From positions 98,237-162,236 of the forward strand of contig DBWZ01000002.1 of the NCBI GenBank assembly GCA_002309345.1: 64,000 nucleotides of DNA, written 5' to 3'. Each line of letters starts with the position of its first letter. The stretch's first letter is position 1. The notes under the pieces are model-generated. The model was not told the DNA's origin and searched no databases. It saw nothing but the letters and a program-made list of their open reading frames with translations. The stretch comes from Pseudobutyrivibrio sp. UBA1225 (GTDB taxonomy: Bacteria > Bacillota > Clostridia > Lachnospirales > Lachnospiraceae). A program made the translations under genes and the position numbers. This document shows, piece after piece, positions 1 through 7,231 of the stretch.

Positions 1-2037
1 TTCTCTTGGGATATGGACTTGGGGACATCCACTATTAATTCTTTTAGTTTCTATGAATTAGGTAGTCCATTTTTTTGGATTAGTATGTTGGCACCAGCAA
101 AGATGTTTCCATACGTAGTTGGTTGGATATACATGTTGAAATATATGTGCGCAGGTGCTTTTTCATATTTGTATTTAAAAGGATTTGTGAAAGATTCCAA
201 ATGGGCAGTAATAGGCGGAATCTTATATGCATTATCTGGTTATTCAAGTGTGAATCTTATTTTTTATCATTTTCATGATGTGATAGCTTTCTTCCCATTA
301 CTGCTGATTGGGTTGGAGAAAGTGATAAAAAAGAAGGACTATAGACTCTTTATTATATCAGTGTTCATAAATTGTATTCTTAGTTATTATTTTATAGTTG
401 GAGAAGCAGTATTTTGCATTGTATATTTCTTGTTTAGATATAGATTAGATTCAGTAAGAGATTATTTTTTAACTATAATCAGATGCATTATATCCGGTGT
501 GCTTGGAATAGGAATGGCAGCAGTATTGTTTGTGCCCAATATTATGTATATAATTCAAAATCCGAGGGCATCTTCAGGGTTTAATATTCTTGGAATGCTA
601 CATTGGGATTTTACGTATTCCATCTATATTTTGAAAACGTTATTATTGCCCGCAGAGGCTATGACATCAATAAGTTCCTGTTATGAACAACGCTTTTATA
701 GCCTTGGAGCTTATTTGCCATTGATTGGATTAACGCTAGTGTTTGCGTATATTAAAAAGCATAGAGATTGGCTTTGTGGCTTGATATATTTTTTGATAGC
801 AGGATGTTTTATACCATTGATTGGTGAAGCATTCTTCATGTACACTGGCTCACAAATGAGATGGTGGTTTGTCATGGTTCTTATGGAGGTTCTTGCTTCA
901 ATAAAGGTGCTTGATAATATAGAGGAATATAATGTTAATTTTGGCGTAGCTATAAATACCATTTTTATAAGTATTCTGTATATAATTTTAGAATTTGTTC
1001 AGCCAAATGGCGGAAGTATGATATTTAGCCACAAAAAATTATTCGTTATTATTGTCTTAGCAATATCTGGAATTATCATCACTAGTCAAATTACAAAAAA
1101 GAAAAATAGCTATGTGGTTATTCTGATTGGGGTATCGATTTATTCAGTTGTTACATCAGTATTTATAATGGCAGTTTACCAAAAACATGGTGTCTCATTT
1201 GAAGAATATAAATCAAAATATGATGCTGCAGTTCAGATTGATTTGCCTGACAAACAGTATAGGTTAAATGATACCTATAATCTTATGGCTATGACTAATC
1301 ATGTGCCTGGATTTGCCAACCAATCATCTACAGATTCTAATAGCATCAGGGATTTTGAAGCTTTGTTTGATTTTTATGATCCAGTTAGCGCTATACCCAA
1401 GAATCAAATTCCGGGATTAGCGGAATTGCTTGGAGGAAAGTATTACTTATCATATGATCCAGTTGGCACTTGCGTGGGTATCTATGAAACGAGTGGTCCT
1501 ACACTATACTTAATGGAAAAACCAGCATGCCCAATTGGCTTTGTAATAGATTCGTATATTACAACAGATGAGCTTATGAAACTTGAAGTTGACAAAAGAG
1601 GAATTGCTTTATTAGATTCAGCTGTTATAGATAGTGGAAGTATTGATTACTTAAAGGGATTAAATGAAAATAAATCTGAAAATATAGATATTGGTAAGAC
1701 AGTTCCTGAGTATGTAGAGGAATTATCCGCTGTAGCTGTGAATGATTTTGAGCTAGATGATAATGGCTTTAGGGCTAGCACGAATTACAAAAATGATTCC
1801 TTTGTGTATTTCAGCGTTCCATATGACGAAGGATGGAAAGCGAGTATTGATGATGATTACTGTAATATAATACAATCAGGTGGGATGATGCTTATAGAGG
1901 TTCCCGCTGGAAATCATATGATTGAGTTCTATTATTCGACACCGGGATATAGGGCAGGGGTAATAATAACAGTAATGAGTATAGCCGTTTACGTTGCATA
2001 TCTGTTAATTTTATTTAGAAATAATACTAACAATTAA
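1..2037 (+). CDS. YfhO family integral membrane protein, 5' truncated by window edge
   Basis: The reading frame is open from base 1 (Phe-Ser-Trp-Asp before the first Met at 13), so the true start lies upstream and about 678 residues are visible. The N-terminal two thirds consists of many hydrophobic segments; a soluble domain of about 250 residues follows and the protein ends with one more membrane helix and a polar tail. This is the layout of YfhO/GT-C-like proteins, multi-membrane enzymes that add sugars to lipid-linked or wall polymers from polyprenyl-phosphate donors on the outer face of the membrane. The early Leu-Gly-Ser-Pro-Phe segment is typical of the family. A strong terminator follows at 2090. 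The family is recognised; the sugar and acceptor cannot be read from the sequence. Confidence 0.82.
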   Translation, partial: FSWDMDLGTSTINSFSFYELGSPFFWISMLAPAKMFPYVVGWIYMLKYMCAGAFSYLYLKGFVKDSKWAVIGGILYALSGYSSVNLIFYHFHDVIAFFPLLLIGLEKVIKKKDYRLFIISVFINCILSYYFIVGEAVFCIVYFLFRYRLDSVRDYFLTIIRCIISGVLGIGMAAVLFVPNIMYIIQNPRASSGFNILGMLHWDFTYSIYILKTLLLPAEAMTSISSCYEQRFYSLGAYLPLIGLTLVFAYIKKHRDWLCGLIYFLIAGCFIPLIGEAFFMYTGSQMRWWFVMVLMEVLASIKVLDNIEEYNVNFGVAINTIFISILYIILEFVQPNGGSMIFSHKKLFVIIVLAISGIIITSQITKKKNSYVVILIGVSIYSVVTSVFIMAVYQKHGVSFEEYKSKYDAAVQIDLPDKQYRLNDTYNLMAMTNHVPGFANQSSTDSNSIRDFEALFDFYDPVSAIPKNQIPGLAELLGGKYYLSYDPVGTCVGIYETSGPTLYLMEKPACPIGFVIDSYITTDELMKLEVDKRGIALLDSAVIDSGSIDYLKGLNENKSENIDIGKTVPEYVEELSAVAVNDFELDDNGFRASTNYKNDSFVYFSVPYDEGWKASIDDDYCNIIQSGGMMLIEVPAGNHMIEFYYSTPGYRAGVIITVMSIAVYVAYLLILFRNNTNN

Positions 2038-2089
2038 TTATATTCTAATTCAAACTCATGCTCAGGGCGGTTACAACCACTATGAAGAT

Positions 2090-2126
2090 AAAAAATCACT
2101 GTTTTTTGAAAAAATAGTGATTTTTT
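2090..2126 (+). terminator. Rho-independent terminator after the YfhO gene
   Basis: AAAAAATCACT (2090-2100) pairs perfectly with AGTGATTTTTT (2116-2126). The stem is flanked by A and T tracts, so it could act on both strands. It lies 53 bases after the YfhO stop. Confidence 0.75.
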
Positions 2127-2261
2127 GCGCTTCAAAGGGTCAAAATCAACTCAACTCAGTGAAAAATTGCTCCAAAAACAATAGAATTACATTACTCATA
2201 GATGATTAACGCACCTTAGATAAAAGATATAATTGAAATTATAATAATCGAGATTATAATA

Positions 2262-2591
2262 ATTGCAGAAAATGATATACCTTATATAACAGATGGAACA
2301 AACGCTGTGTTTTCTCTAGAGGTAGAACAAACTGTTGATTTAGGATCTCATACATTATTTATCTGTACACCAGTAGCTATGTCTGTGCTTTCAGATGCTA
2401 CATCATGCACTTACGAATACTATCAAAACAACATCAAGCCAAAACCAGAAGCAGTTGCAAAGACACCTAGTGGAGAAACAGTTTGGCGCTGCCGCATATG
2501 CGGATACGAATATGTGGGCGAAGAGGTTCCAGATGATTTCATCTGCCCTATTTGCAAACATGGCAAGGTGGATTTTGAAAAAGTAAATTAA
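2262..2591 (+). pseudogene. 3' fragment of a flavin reductase-rubredoxin gene (second copy of the 6587-7222 gene)
   Basis: From about 2262 the sequence matches the last 330 bp of the intact gene at 6587-7222 almost base for base, with scattered, mostly silent differences. It starts at the Ile-Ala-Glu-Asn-Asp codons (residue 103 of the intact protein) and keeps the end of the flavin-binding domain plus the whole rubredoxin domain with both Cys-x2-Cys pairs. The first 102 codons and the promoter are missing. A GTG at 2307 could open a 94-residue frame, but there is no ribosome binding site before it. An 11-bp direct repeat, ATTATAATAAT, lies just left of the junction (2238-2248 and 2253-2263). 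The fragment and the intact gene form direct repeats around a 4.3-kb AT-rich island. Confidence 0.85.
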
Positions 2592-2650
2592 TGTCTCAAA
2601 GCTATACATCGAGTGAGCAAGGGGGAGATACCTTTTAGGTTTGACGAGTG

Positions 2651-2959
2651 ATGATTTCAATGATAAAAATGGAATATGCACCAAAGAATAGTTTGTTATT
2701 TCTACATAATCATCCTAGAAATACATGCTTTTCTGAAATAGACTTGAGTTCGTTTATGACAGCTGATCCTATATACATGATATCTGTGATTGGAAATAAC
2801 GGGCGTCAGTATTATCTAATAAAAAATGAAGAGTTCGATAAAGGAAAAGCTCTTCAGTATTATGATGAATTATTTGAGAATTTTGAAGGAAGTAGTGTTA
2901 AAGAATTTTTGAGAACCTGTAGAAAAGTAGGATTGAACTTTGTATATGGAGGTGAATAA
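2651..2959 (+). pseudogene. Truncated JAMM/JAB-like (HNHP-motif) protein, C-terminal part
   Basis: The frame opens close to a His-Asn-His-Pro motif followed, after five residues, by Ser-Glu-Ile-Asp. This resembles the HxHP...SxxD zinc-binding signature of JAMM/JAB metalloproteases, and also the C-terminal domains found on phage MuF-like head proteins. The catalytic glutamate that precedes the motif in JAMM enzymes is absent, because an in-frame stop lies at 2642-2644, just before the GTG at 2648 and ATG at 2651. I therefore read it as the 3' remnant of a longer gene broken beside the rubredoxin fragment. It overlaps the leader of the next small gene. A small standalone domain cannot be excluded. 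Confidence 0.5.
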
Positions 2960-2960
2960 C

Positions 2961-3188
2961 ATGCGAAAACGTAATTTTGTTCAACCGACAGCAGAAGAAA
3001 TAGAAAACCGTAAGAAAATGTACGAGGAAGCAGAAAGGCTTGGTATTGATTTAATGAGTTTTGATGGAGAAAAAAAAGCGAGTAAAGCTCAAAAGGATAT
3101 ACAGAAAGCTATTGTTTATCTTGGTACGGGGCAGAAAGTGCCAAAGGAATTAGAAGAACGTATTTTGAAAAGAAAAGTTAAAGAATAA
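2961..3188 (+). CDS. Small charged helical protein, unknown function
   Basis: The ATG at 2961 is preceded by GGAGGTG at a good distance, so it is preferred to the in-frame ATG at 2940 that lies inside the preceding gene. The 75-residue product is rich in Lys and Glu, predicted mostly helical, with no membrane segment, signal peptide or cysteine. It lies directly behind the HNHP-motif remnant and 13 bp before an XRE regulator. Position and size would suit an antitoxin or accessory partner of the lost JAMM-like gene, but this is only inferred. No family is recognised. Confidence 0.55.
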   Translation: MRKRNFVQPTAEEIENRKKMYEEAERLGIDLMSFDGEKKASKAQKDIQKAIVYLGTGQKVPKELEERILKRKVKE

Positions 3189-3201
3189 TTGGGGATTTAT
3201 A

Positions 3202-3561
3202 ATGACAGCTAGTGAAAGAATACTACAATTATTAGATGACAGAAATATTTCTCAAAAGGATTTTTCAAAAAAAACAGGCATACCTCAAAGCACAATCAGT
3301 GATTGGAGAAAAAAGAGAACTAATCCTGCTTCTGATAAGATTATGATTATTTGCAAGACTCTTAACATTACTCCAGAGTGGTTGTTGTCGGGCATTGAGG
3401 AGGACGGAGCTCGCAGTAATGTAAGTGATTTCTTTGTTATAGGTAAGGAATCAGACGTGGGCGAACTGGTTGCAGCATATAGTGTTATGGAGCAAAAACA
3501 AAGGGAACGAGTGATGGGGTATGTCAATGCTCTTTTAGATATGAGACATAAAGAAGAATAA
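3202..3561 (+). CDS. XRE-family HTH transcriptional regulator
   Basis: 119 residues. An N-terminal helix-turn-helix of HTH_3/Cro-C1 type spans roughly residues 4-62 (Ser-Gln-Lys-Asp-Phe, then Ile-Pro-Gln-Ser-Thr-Ile-Ser-Asp-Trp as the recognition helix). A linker and a C-terminal helical segment (about 85-112) probably mediate dimerisation. Regulators of this form are common in mobile islands and control neighbouring genes or prophage-like functions. It is co-directional with the 75-residue gene just upstream and is followed by a terminator at 3654, which closes a short transcription unit. The start ATG lies after GGGGATTTATA, a weak ribosome binding site. Confidence 0.82.
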   Translation: MTASERILQLLDDRNISQKDFSKKTGIPQSTISDWRKKRTNPASDKIMIICKTLNITPEWLLSGIEEDGARSNVSDFFVIGKESDVGELVAAYSVMEQKQRERVMGYVNALLDMRHKEE

Positions 3562-3653
3562 TTCTTTCAAATTTGAAAGGTAGTAATAGTTTTTGATTTT
3601 ATAGAAAAGATATTGCATTTTTTTATTTATAAAGTGTTTAAGATGAAGTTATC

Positions 3654-3685
3654 CGAGGGCAAGTTCATTGCCCTCGTTGAACTTT
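3654..3685 (+). terminator. Rho-independent terminator
   Basis: CGAGGGCAA (3654-3662) pairs with TTGCCCTCG (3668-3676) around a GTTCA loop and is followed by TTGAACTTTTTG. It is about 95 bases after the XRE stop. Confidence 0.7.
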
Positions 3686-3689
3686 TTGC

Positions 3690-4200
3690 TTAATAAGTTT
3701 TGGGCGTTTAAGAAGGGGTAGGGGGTTAGTCAATTGTAGAGAATGAACCCTAATCACCTTGGAATATTTTAATAATTCTACGAATTATAATGGTTGCTCC
3801 ACAACCGGATGCAAACCAAATGAACGATGATTTATCAATTGCAATCTTATACAGTAGTAGAAGCAGCTGCACTGATACTTGGTGCAGCCATTAGAATCAC
3901 CAGAAAAATAATTGAAATAATAAATGGTTTATGGTTGTTCATAAGACCTCCATTTATTTTGTTTTATAAGGTGATTGTATAATGTTGATGTTAATAATTT
4001 GTGTTTAAGGGATTAATATATGGTGGACAAGAGCTAATGTGGCTGATGCCACGGAAGCTCGTTTTCTATAAGTAAAACAAATTTGGCTTAGAATGAGGCT
4101 ATTATTTTTAAGCAAAAAAAGGCGAAATTTTAAATTTTGATATTTTTTAATCGAAACACAGAGGATGTGCGCAAAAAAACCTGAAATATTGAAAAAAATC
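3690..4200. other. Long AT-rich intergenic stretch with one hairpin and no convincing gene
   Basis: No frame longer than about 50 codons is supported. A possible 52-codon frame from ATG 3827 to about 3985 encodes a hydrophobic peptide (Val-Val-Glu-Ala-Ala-Ala-Leu-Ile-Leu-Gly) but lacks a ribosome binding site. A two-part hairpin lies at 4031-4060: GAGCT outside and GTGGC/GCCAC inside, followed by GTTTTCT. It could be a weak terminator or a small structured RNA. The stretch looks like decayed island DNA. Confidence 0.4.
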
Positions 4201-4207
4201 TCAAATT

Positions 4208-4223
4208 ATGATAATATTATCAT
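4208..4223. promoter_or_regulatory. Perfect 16-bp palindrome, probable operator of the HTH/ImmA/PIN operon
   Basis: ATGATAATATTATCAT is self-complementary over 16 bp and lies 70 bases before the first gene of the operon. XRE regulators usually bind such dyads and repress their own operon. The role as operator is inferred from position and symmetry. Confidence 0.5.
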
Positions 4224-4292
4224 ACAAGGACAATTAAAATACTATATGTTTGAAAACAGAGTGAACGATAACAAAGAAAAAGGGTGGATGTC

Positions 4293-4658
4293 ATGAGCAA
4301 ATTTACAGACAATATCAACGCTTACATGTCCGCAAAAAAAATTAAAAATAATTTTATATCATTGAAGACAGGTTTAGACAGCAGCAAACTATCACGAATA
4401 CTAAATGGCAAACAGCCAGCTACAGAATTAGAGATTTCTTTAATTTCCAATGCATTGGGACATGATGCTACTTATTTTTTAAAGGACGATATAATCATCC
4501 CAACAACTGATGATTATATCGGAACAGTTGCATTATGCTATGCTGGCAATCCTACAGCATCTCAGAAGGATACATTTGATAAACTGGTAGCATTAGCTGA
4601 GAATGTGGAATACATAATGAGCGCTAAAACTGACTTCTATGGTGCAATAGGAGTTTGA
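4293..4658 (+). CDS. Small HTH protein (XRE-like), first gene of HTH/ImmA/PIN operon
   Basis: The ATG at 4293 has AGGGTGG 6-8 bases upstream; a GTG at 4284 is in frame but lies within that site. The product of 121 residues has a helix-turn-helix-like region at about residues 8-55 (Asn-Phe-Ile-Ser-Leu-Lys-Thr-Gly, Ser-Lys-Leu-Ser-Arg-Ile-Leu-Asn-Gly), followed by a short C-terminal helical part. It probably binds the 4208-4223 palindrome. Its stop codon overlaps the TTG start of the next gene, which implies translational coupling. XRE plus ImmA/IrrE pairs are known in ICEBs1-like and prophage control and in toxin-antitoxin systems; here a third PIN-like gene follows. Confidence 0.72.
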   Translation: MSKFTDNINAYMSAKKIKNNFISLKTGLDSSKLSRILNGKQPATELEISLISNALGHDATYFLKDDIIIPTTDDYIGTVALCYAGNPTASQKDTFDKLVALAENVEYIMSAKTDFYGAIGV

Positions 4659-5491
4659 CGGCTGTGGAAATAGGAAAATTTAAGGACATAGTACAACATA
4701 ATATTGAAAATACAAAAGAGGCCTTGGATTGTGCTGAAAAGTTTTATTCTTTGCTTGGATTAGATTTAGGCAGTGAAATAAAAAATTTAACACAAGTAGT
4801 TAGACCTCTTTTTTTAGTTAAGGGATTTATAACAATTCAATTACCTTTAAAGGATAAAGAGATAGGGGCATTTTGTTTTAAAGGTAGCAATAATCAAGGA
4901 TACATAATAATAAATTCTTCGTTGCCACCATACAACGTAAACTTTGCTCTTTGTCATGAAGTATGCCATATCTGCGTTAAGGATGATATAGGTTTAAATA
5001 CGGCAGAATTGTTTATTGACGACAATTATTTTGAATATAGCGAAGAACGCCTAGCAAACCAATTTGCGGGAATAGTTTTAATGCCAGAAACTAATTTTAG
5101 AAGAATGTACGAAAAGTTTTCTTCTGAAATAGCAATGTCTGAGGGGAACGTAGATATTAACTCCATTGTGTGTAAATTAATGTGTTATTTCGAGGCGCCA
5201 TATATGGCGGTTCTAATTAGACTTTGCGAGCTTGGCATAATAGAGATTGATGACAAACTCGTACATAGTATAAATGTAAAAGAGAGTGATATTGAAAGTA
5301 TTTATAATAAATATTGGCTCGATGTTAATTCTTTAAAACCTTCATATAGAGACGATTATCCTCTGCTGCGCGATTTATTATTGGAAAATGCCAACAAAGC
5401 TTTAGAAGAAAACTTGGTTAGACAAAATGATGTTGAAGAAGCTTTGGAGAATATTTCCATGTTATATGAAAAATTAAAGGAGGAACAGTAA
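4655..5491 (+). CDS. ImmA/IrrE-family metallopeptidase
   Basis: 278 residues. The zinc metalloprotease motif His-Glu-Val-Cys-His is at residues 101-105, and the typical downstream family segment Glu-Glu-Arg-Leu-Ala-Asn-Gln-Phe-Ala at about 130-138 ends in Leu-Met-Pro. ImmA/IrrE enzymes cleave a partner DNA-binding protein, often in response to DNA damage or another signal. The start is a TTG at 4655 that overlaps the stop of the HTH gene, so the two are coupled. The C-terminal 100 residues are helical and unassigned. The likely substrate is the preceding HTH protein or the downstream PIN-like protein; this is inference from gene order. Confidence 0.85.
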   Translation: MTAVEIGKFKDIVQHNIENTKEALDCAEKFYSLLGLDLGSEIKNLTQVVRPLFLVKGFITIQLPLKDKEIGAFCFKGSNNQGYIIINSSLPPYNVNFALCHEVCHICVKDDIGLNTAELFIDDNYFEYSEERLANQFAGIVLMPETNFRRMYEKFSSEIAMSEGNVDINSIVCKLMCYFEAPYMAVLIRLCELGIIEIDDKLVHSINVKESDIESIYNKYWLDVNSLKPSYRDDYPLLRDLLLENANKALEENLVRQNDVEEALENISMLYEKLKEEQ

Positions 5492-5493
5492 AG

Positions 5494-6423
5494 ATGTCAT
5501 ATACTGTAAATCCTTTGAATTATAGTGAGATAGAGAAATATGTTTATGAATATAGTAAAGATGCACAGAGAAAGATAATTATATCAAAAAGATGCTTTGT
5601 TATTGATAGTTGCGCAATTGAATATTTTAAAAAGAAAAATAGAGTAGAAAAATTTGCTGAGTACCTAAAGTTCAATGGTATTTCTTTAATAGTATTTAGA
5701 ACAATTCTTATGGAATTGAGTGGCGATAGAGGTGTTTTAGATGCAGGACAGATAAATTTCTTTAGAATACTTGCTTCTTTTGAGGTAGAAACATTTTTGT
5801 TGTATGAAGAAGATTTGTTTAGTTTATTATCTATATATACTAGCAAGCAGAAAATAAATGAGTTTTTAAAACGTGCAGTTTTATGTGTAAAAGGTCCAGT
5901 TGGAACACTGAATCGTTTTTTGGAAACAAATAATAATATTAAGAATGCTATAGTTAGACAATCTCAGAATGCAGGCGATGAGTTGTTTTCATCCTTTTGG
6001 AAGGGGTTTAGACAATCAAAGGTGCATAAAGATGATTTGGGTGAAATTGCATGCGCTATCTGTATTCATATTTTGGCAAATATGGAGGATATCAATAAGT
6101 ACAAGTATGTGTTTTCCACGGAAGATAAAGCTGCTATTACGATAATGCATAAAGTAATTAATAATTGTAGAGAGTATCAAGCTTCAGACAACAAGAACTT
6201 GATAGGAATTGCCACATCTTCAAAAATTATTGAGGAGATGTACAATAATAATATATTAAAAACTTCAGCCGAGATAGAAAACTTCTGCGCCCCATACACT
6301 GACACAACAAGAATAAAAGCAACGATCAAAGGACAGTTTGATATTGAACTTAGAGAGATTAGCTTTACAATAACTGATTTTGTCAGTTTTATTGTAAATA
6401 AAGAGGGGATTATTTTTTGCTAG
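5494..6423 (+). CDS. PIN-like domain protein, third gene of HTH/ImmA operon
   Basis: 309 residues, starting at an ATG with AAAGGAGGAAC just upstream and two bases after the ImmA stop. The order of acidic residues fits a PIN ribonuclease fold: Asp38 in Val-Ile-Asp-Ser-Cys, Glu74 in Leu-Met-Glu-Leu, Asp180/181 in Lys-Asp-Asp-Leu-Gly-Glu-Ile-Ala, and Asp211 in Ser-Thr-Glu-Asp-Lys. PIN nucleases cut RNA and are common toxins, and they also occur as effectors in defence systems. The protein is about twice the size of a VapC toxin, with a large insertion between the second and third acidic motifs and a C-terminal extension of about 90 residues. It is probably the effector of the operon, with the metalloprotease and HTH protein as controllers. 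No named family is recognised with certainty. Confidence 0.6.
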   Translation: MSYTVNPLNYSEIEKYVYEYSKDAQRKIIISKRCFVIDSCAIEYFKKKNRVEKFAEYLKFNGISLIVFRTILMELSGDRGVLDAGQINFFRILASFEVETFLLYEEDLFSLLSIYTSKQKINEFLKRAVLCVKGPVGTLNRFLETNNNIKNAIVRQSQNAGDELFSSFWKGFRQSKVHKDDLGEIACAICIHILANMEDINKYKYVFSTEDKAAITIMHKVINNCREYQASDNKNLIGIATSSKIIEEMYNNNILKTSAEIENFCAPYTDTTRIKATIKGQFDIELREISFTITDFVSFIVNKEGIIFC

Positions 6424-6502
6424 AGTTGGCAATAATGTTGGTGATAAAGTTGGTAATAAAAATTATGATGTTAACGACGGAGTAATCTACATGGGATGCT
6501 AA
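6419..6502 (+). pseudogene. Possible remnant of a Val-Gly-Asn/Asp-Lys repeat C-terminus
   Basis: Just behind the PIN gene, in another frame, the codons read Arg-Val-Gly-Asn-Asn-Val-Gly-Asp-Lys-Val-Gly-Asn-Lys before a stop at 6500. Such Val-Gly repeats are typical near the C-termini of AlbA_2/RecG-like ATP-binding regulators. No start or upstream domain exists here (stop at 6395 in this frame). It may be a leftover of a lost gene, or chance. Confidence 0.2.
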
Positions 6503-6530
6503 AAAGTTATAGAAACTTATAGAAGAAATA

Positions 6531-6542
6531 GTATGTTATAAT
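6531..6542 (+). promoter_or_regulatory. Extended -10 promoter of the flavin reductase-rubredoxin gene
   Basis: TGTTATAAT (6534-6542) is an extended -10 element (TGn plus TATAAT). No good -35 is seen at 17 bp. The gene starts 45 bases further down behind GGGAGGGGG. Confidence 0.5.
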
Positions 6543-6586
6543 ACAGGCATATTGTTACGAGTTGAAGAATTTGGGAGGGGGTCTTT

Positions 6587-7222
6587 ATGAGTGAAATTAA
6601 TACAAAAGCAATGTACAAGTTGTCCTATGGGTTATTTGTATGCACAGCAAAACGTGGCGAGAAGCTCAATGGTTGTATTATAAATACCGCCATTCAAGTG
6701 GCATCAGAGCCAAATCGTATATCCATTGCGGTGAACAAAGCAAACTATACCCATGATATGATTTTAGAAACCAAGAAATGCAATATCTCTGTGATATCAC
6801 AAAATGCTAGTTTTGATTTGTTCAAACACTTTGGCTTTCAATCGGGACGCGATGTCGACAAGTTTGCTGACTATCCAAAAGCCAATTATTCAATTGCAGA
6901 AAACGATATACCATACATAACAGATGGAACAAATGCTGTATTTTCGCTAGAGGTAGAACAAACTGTTGATTTAGGATCCCATACATTATTTATTTGTACA
7001 CCAGTAGCTATGTCTGTGCTATCTGATGTCTCATCCTGTACATACGAATATTACCAAAACAACATCAAGCCAAAACCAGAAGCAGTTGCCAAGACACCTA
7101 GTGGAGAAACAGTTTGGCGCTGCCGCATATGCGGATACGAATATGTGGGCGAAGAGGTTCCAGATGATTTCATCTGCCCTATTTGCAAACATGGCAAGGT
7201 GGATTTTGAAAAAGTGGAGTGA
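6587..7222 (+). CDS. Flavin reductase domain protein with C-terminal rubredoxin
   Basis: 211 residues. Residues 1-155 form an FMN-binding flavin reductase-like split-barrel domain (Gly-Cys-Ile-Ile-Asn-Thr near residue 30). Residues 175-205 are a rubredoxin domain whose iron ligands are Cys179, Cys182, Cys197 and Cys200. Such fusions (high-molecular-weight rubredoxin type) pass electrons from NAD(P)H-linked reductases to flavodiiron proteins or peroxide-removing enzymes in anaerobes, in the cytoplasm. The start is fixed by GGGAGGGGGTC 6-9 bases upstream and by an extended -10 promoter. Its last 331 bp recur as a fragment at 2262-2591. Only 9 bp separate it from the following MBOAT gene, so they may be co-transcribed although functionally unrelated. 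Confidence 0.88.
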   Translation: MSEINTKAMYKLSYGLFVCTAKRGEKLNGCIINTAIQVASEPNRISIAVNKANYTHDMILETKKCNISVISQNASFDLFKHFGFQSGRDVDKFADYPKANYSIAENDIPYITDGTNAVFSLEVEQTVDLGSHTLFICTPVAMSVLSDVSSCTYEYYQNNIKPKPEAVAKTPSGETVWRCRICGYEYVGEEVPDDFICPICKHGKVDFEKVE

Positions 7223-7231
7223 TATAATACA

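Noticed and set aside
2307..2591. Independent small rubredoxin gene from GTG 2307
   Set aside because: It is the truncated 3' end of the 6587-7222 gene without promoter or ribosome binding site.
2403..2684. Minus-strand 93-codon frame over the rubredoxin fragment
   Set aside because: Antisense shadow of the fragment; codon pattern and amino acid make-up are not protein-like.
3827..3985. 52-codon hydrophobic open frame, possible bacteriocin-like peptide
   Set aside because: No ribosome binding site, no leader motif and no transport or immunity gene nearby.
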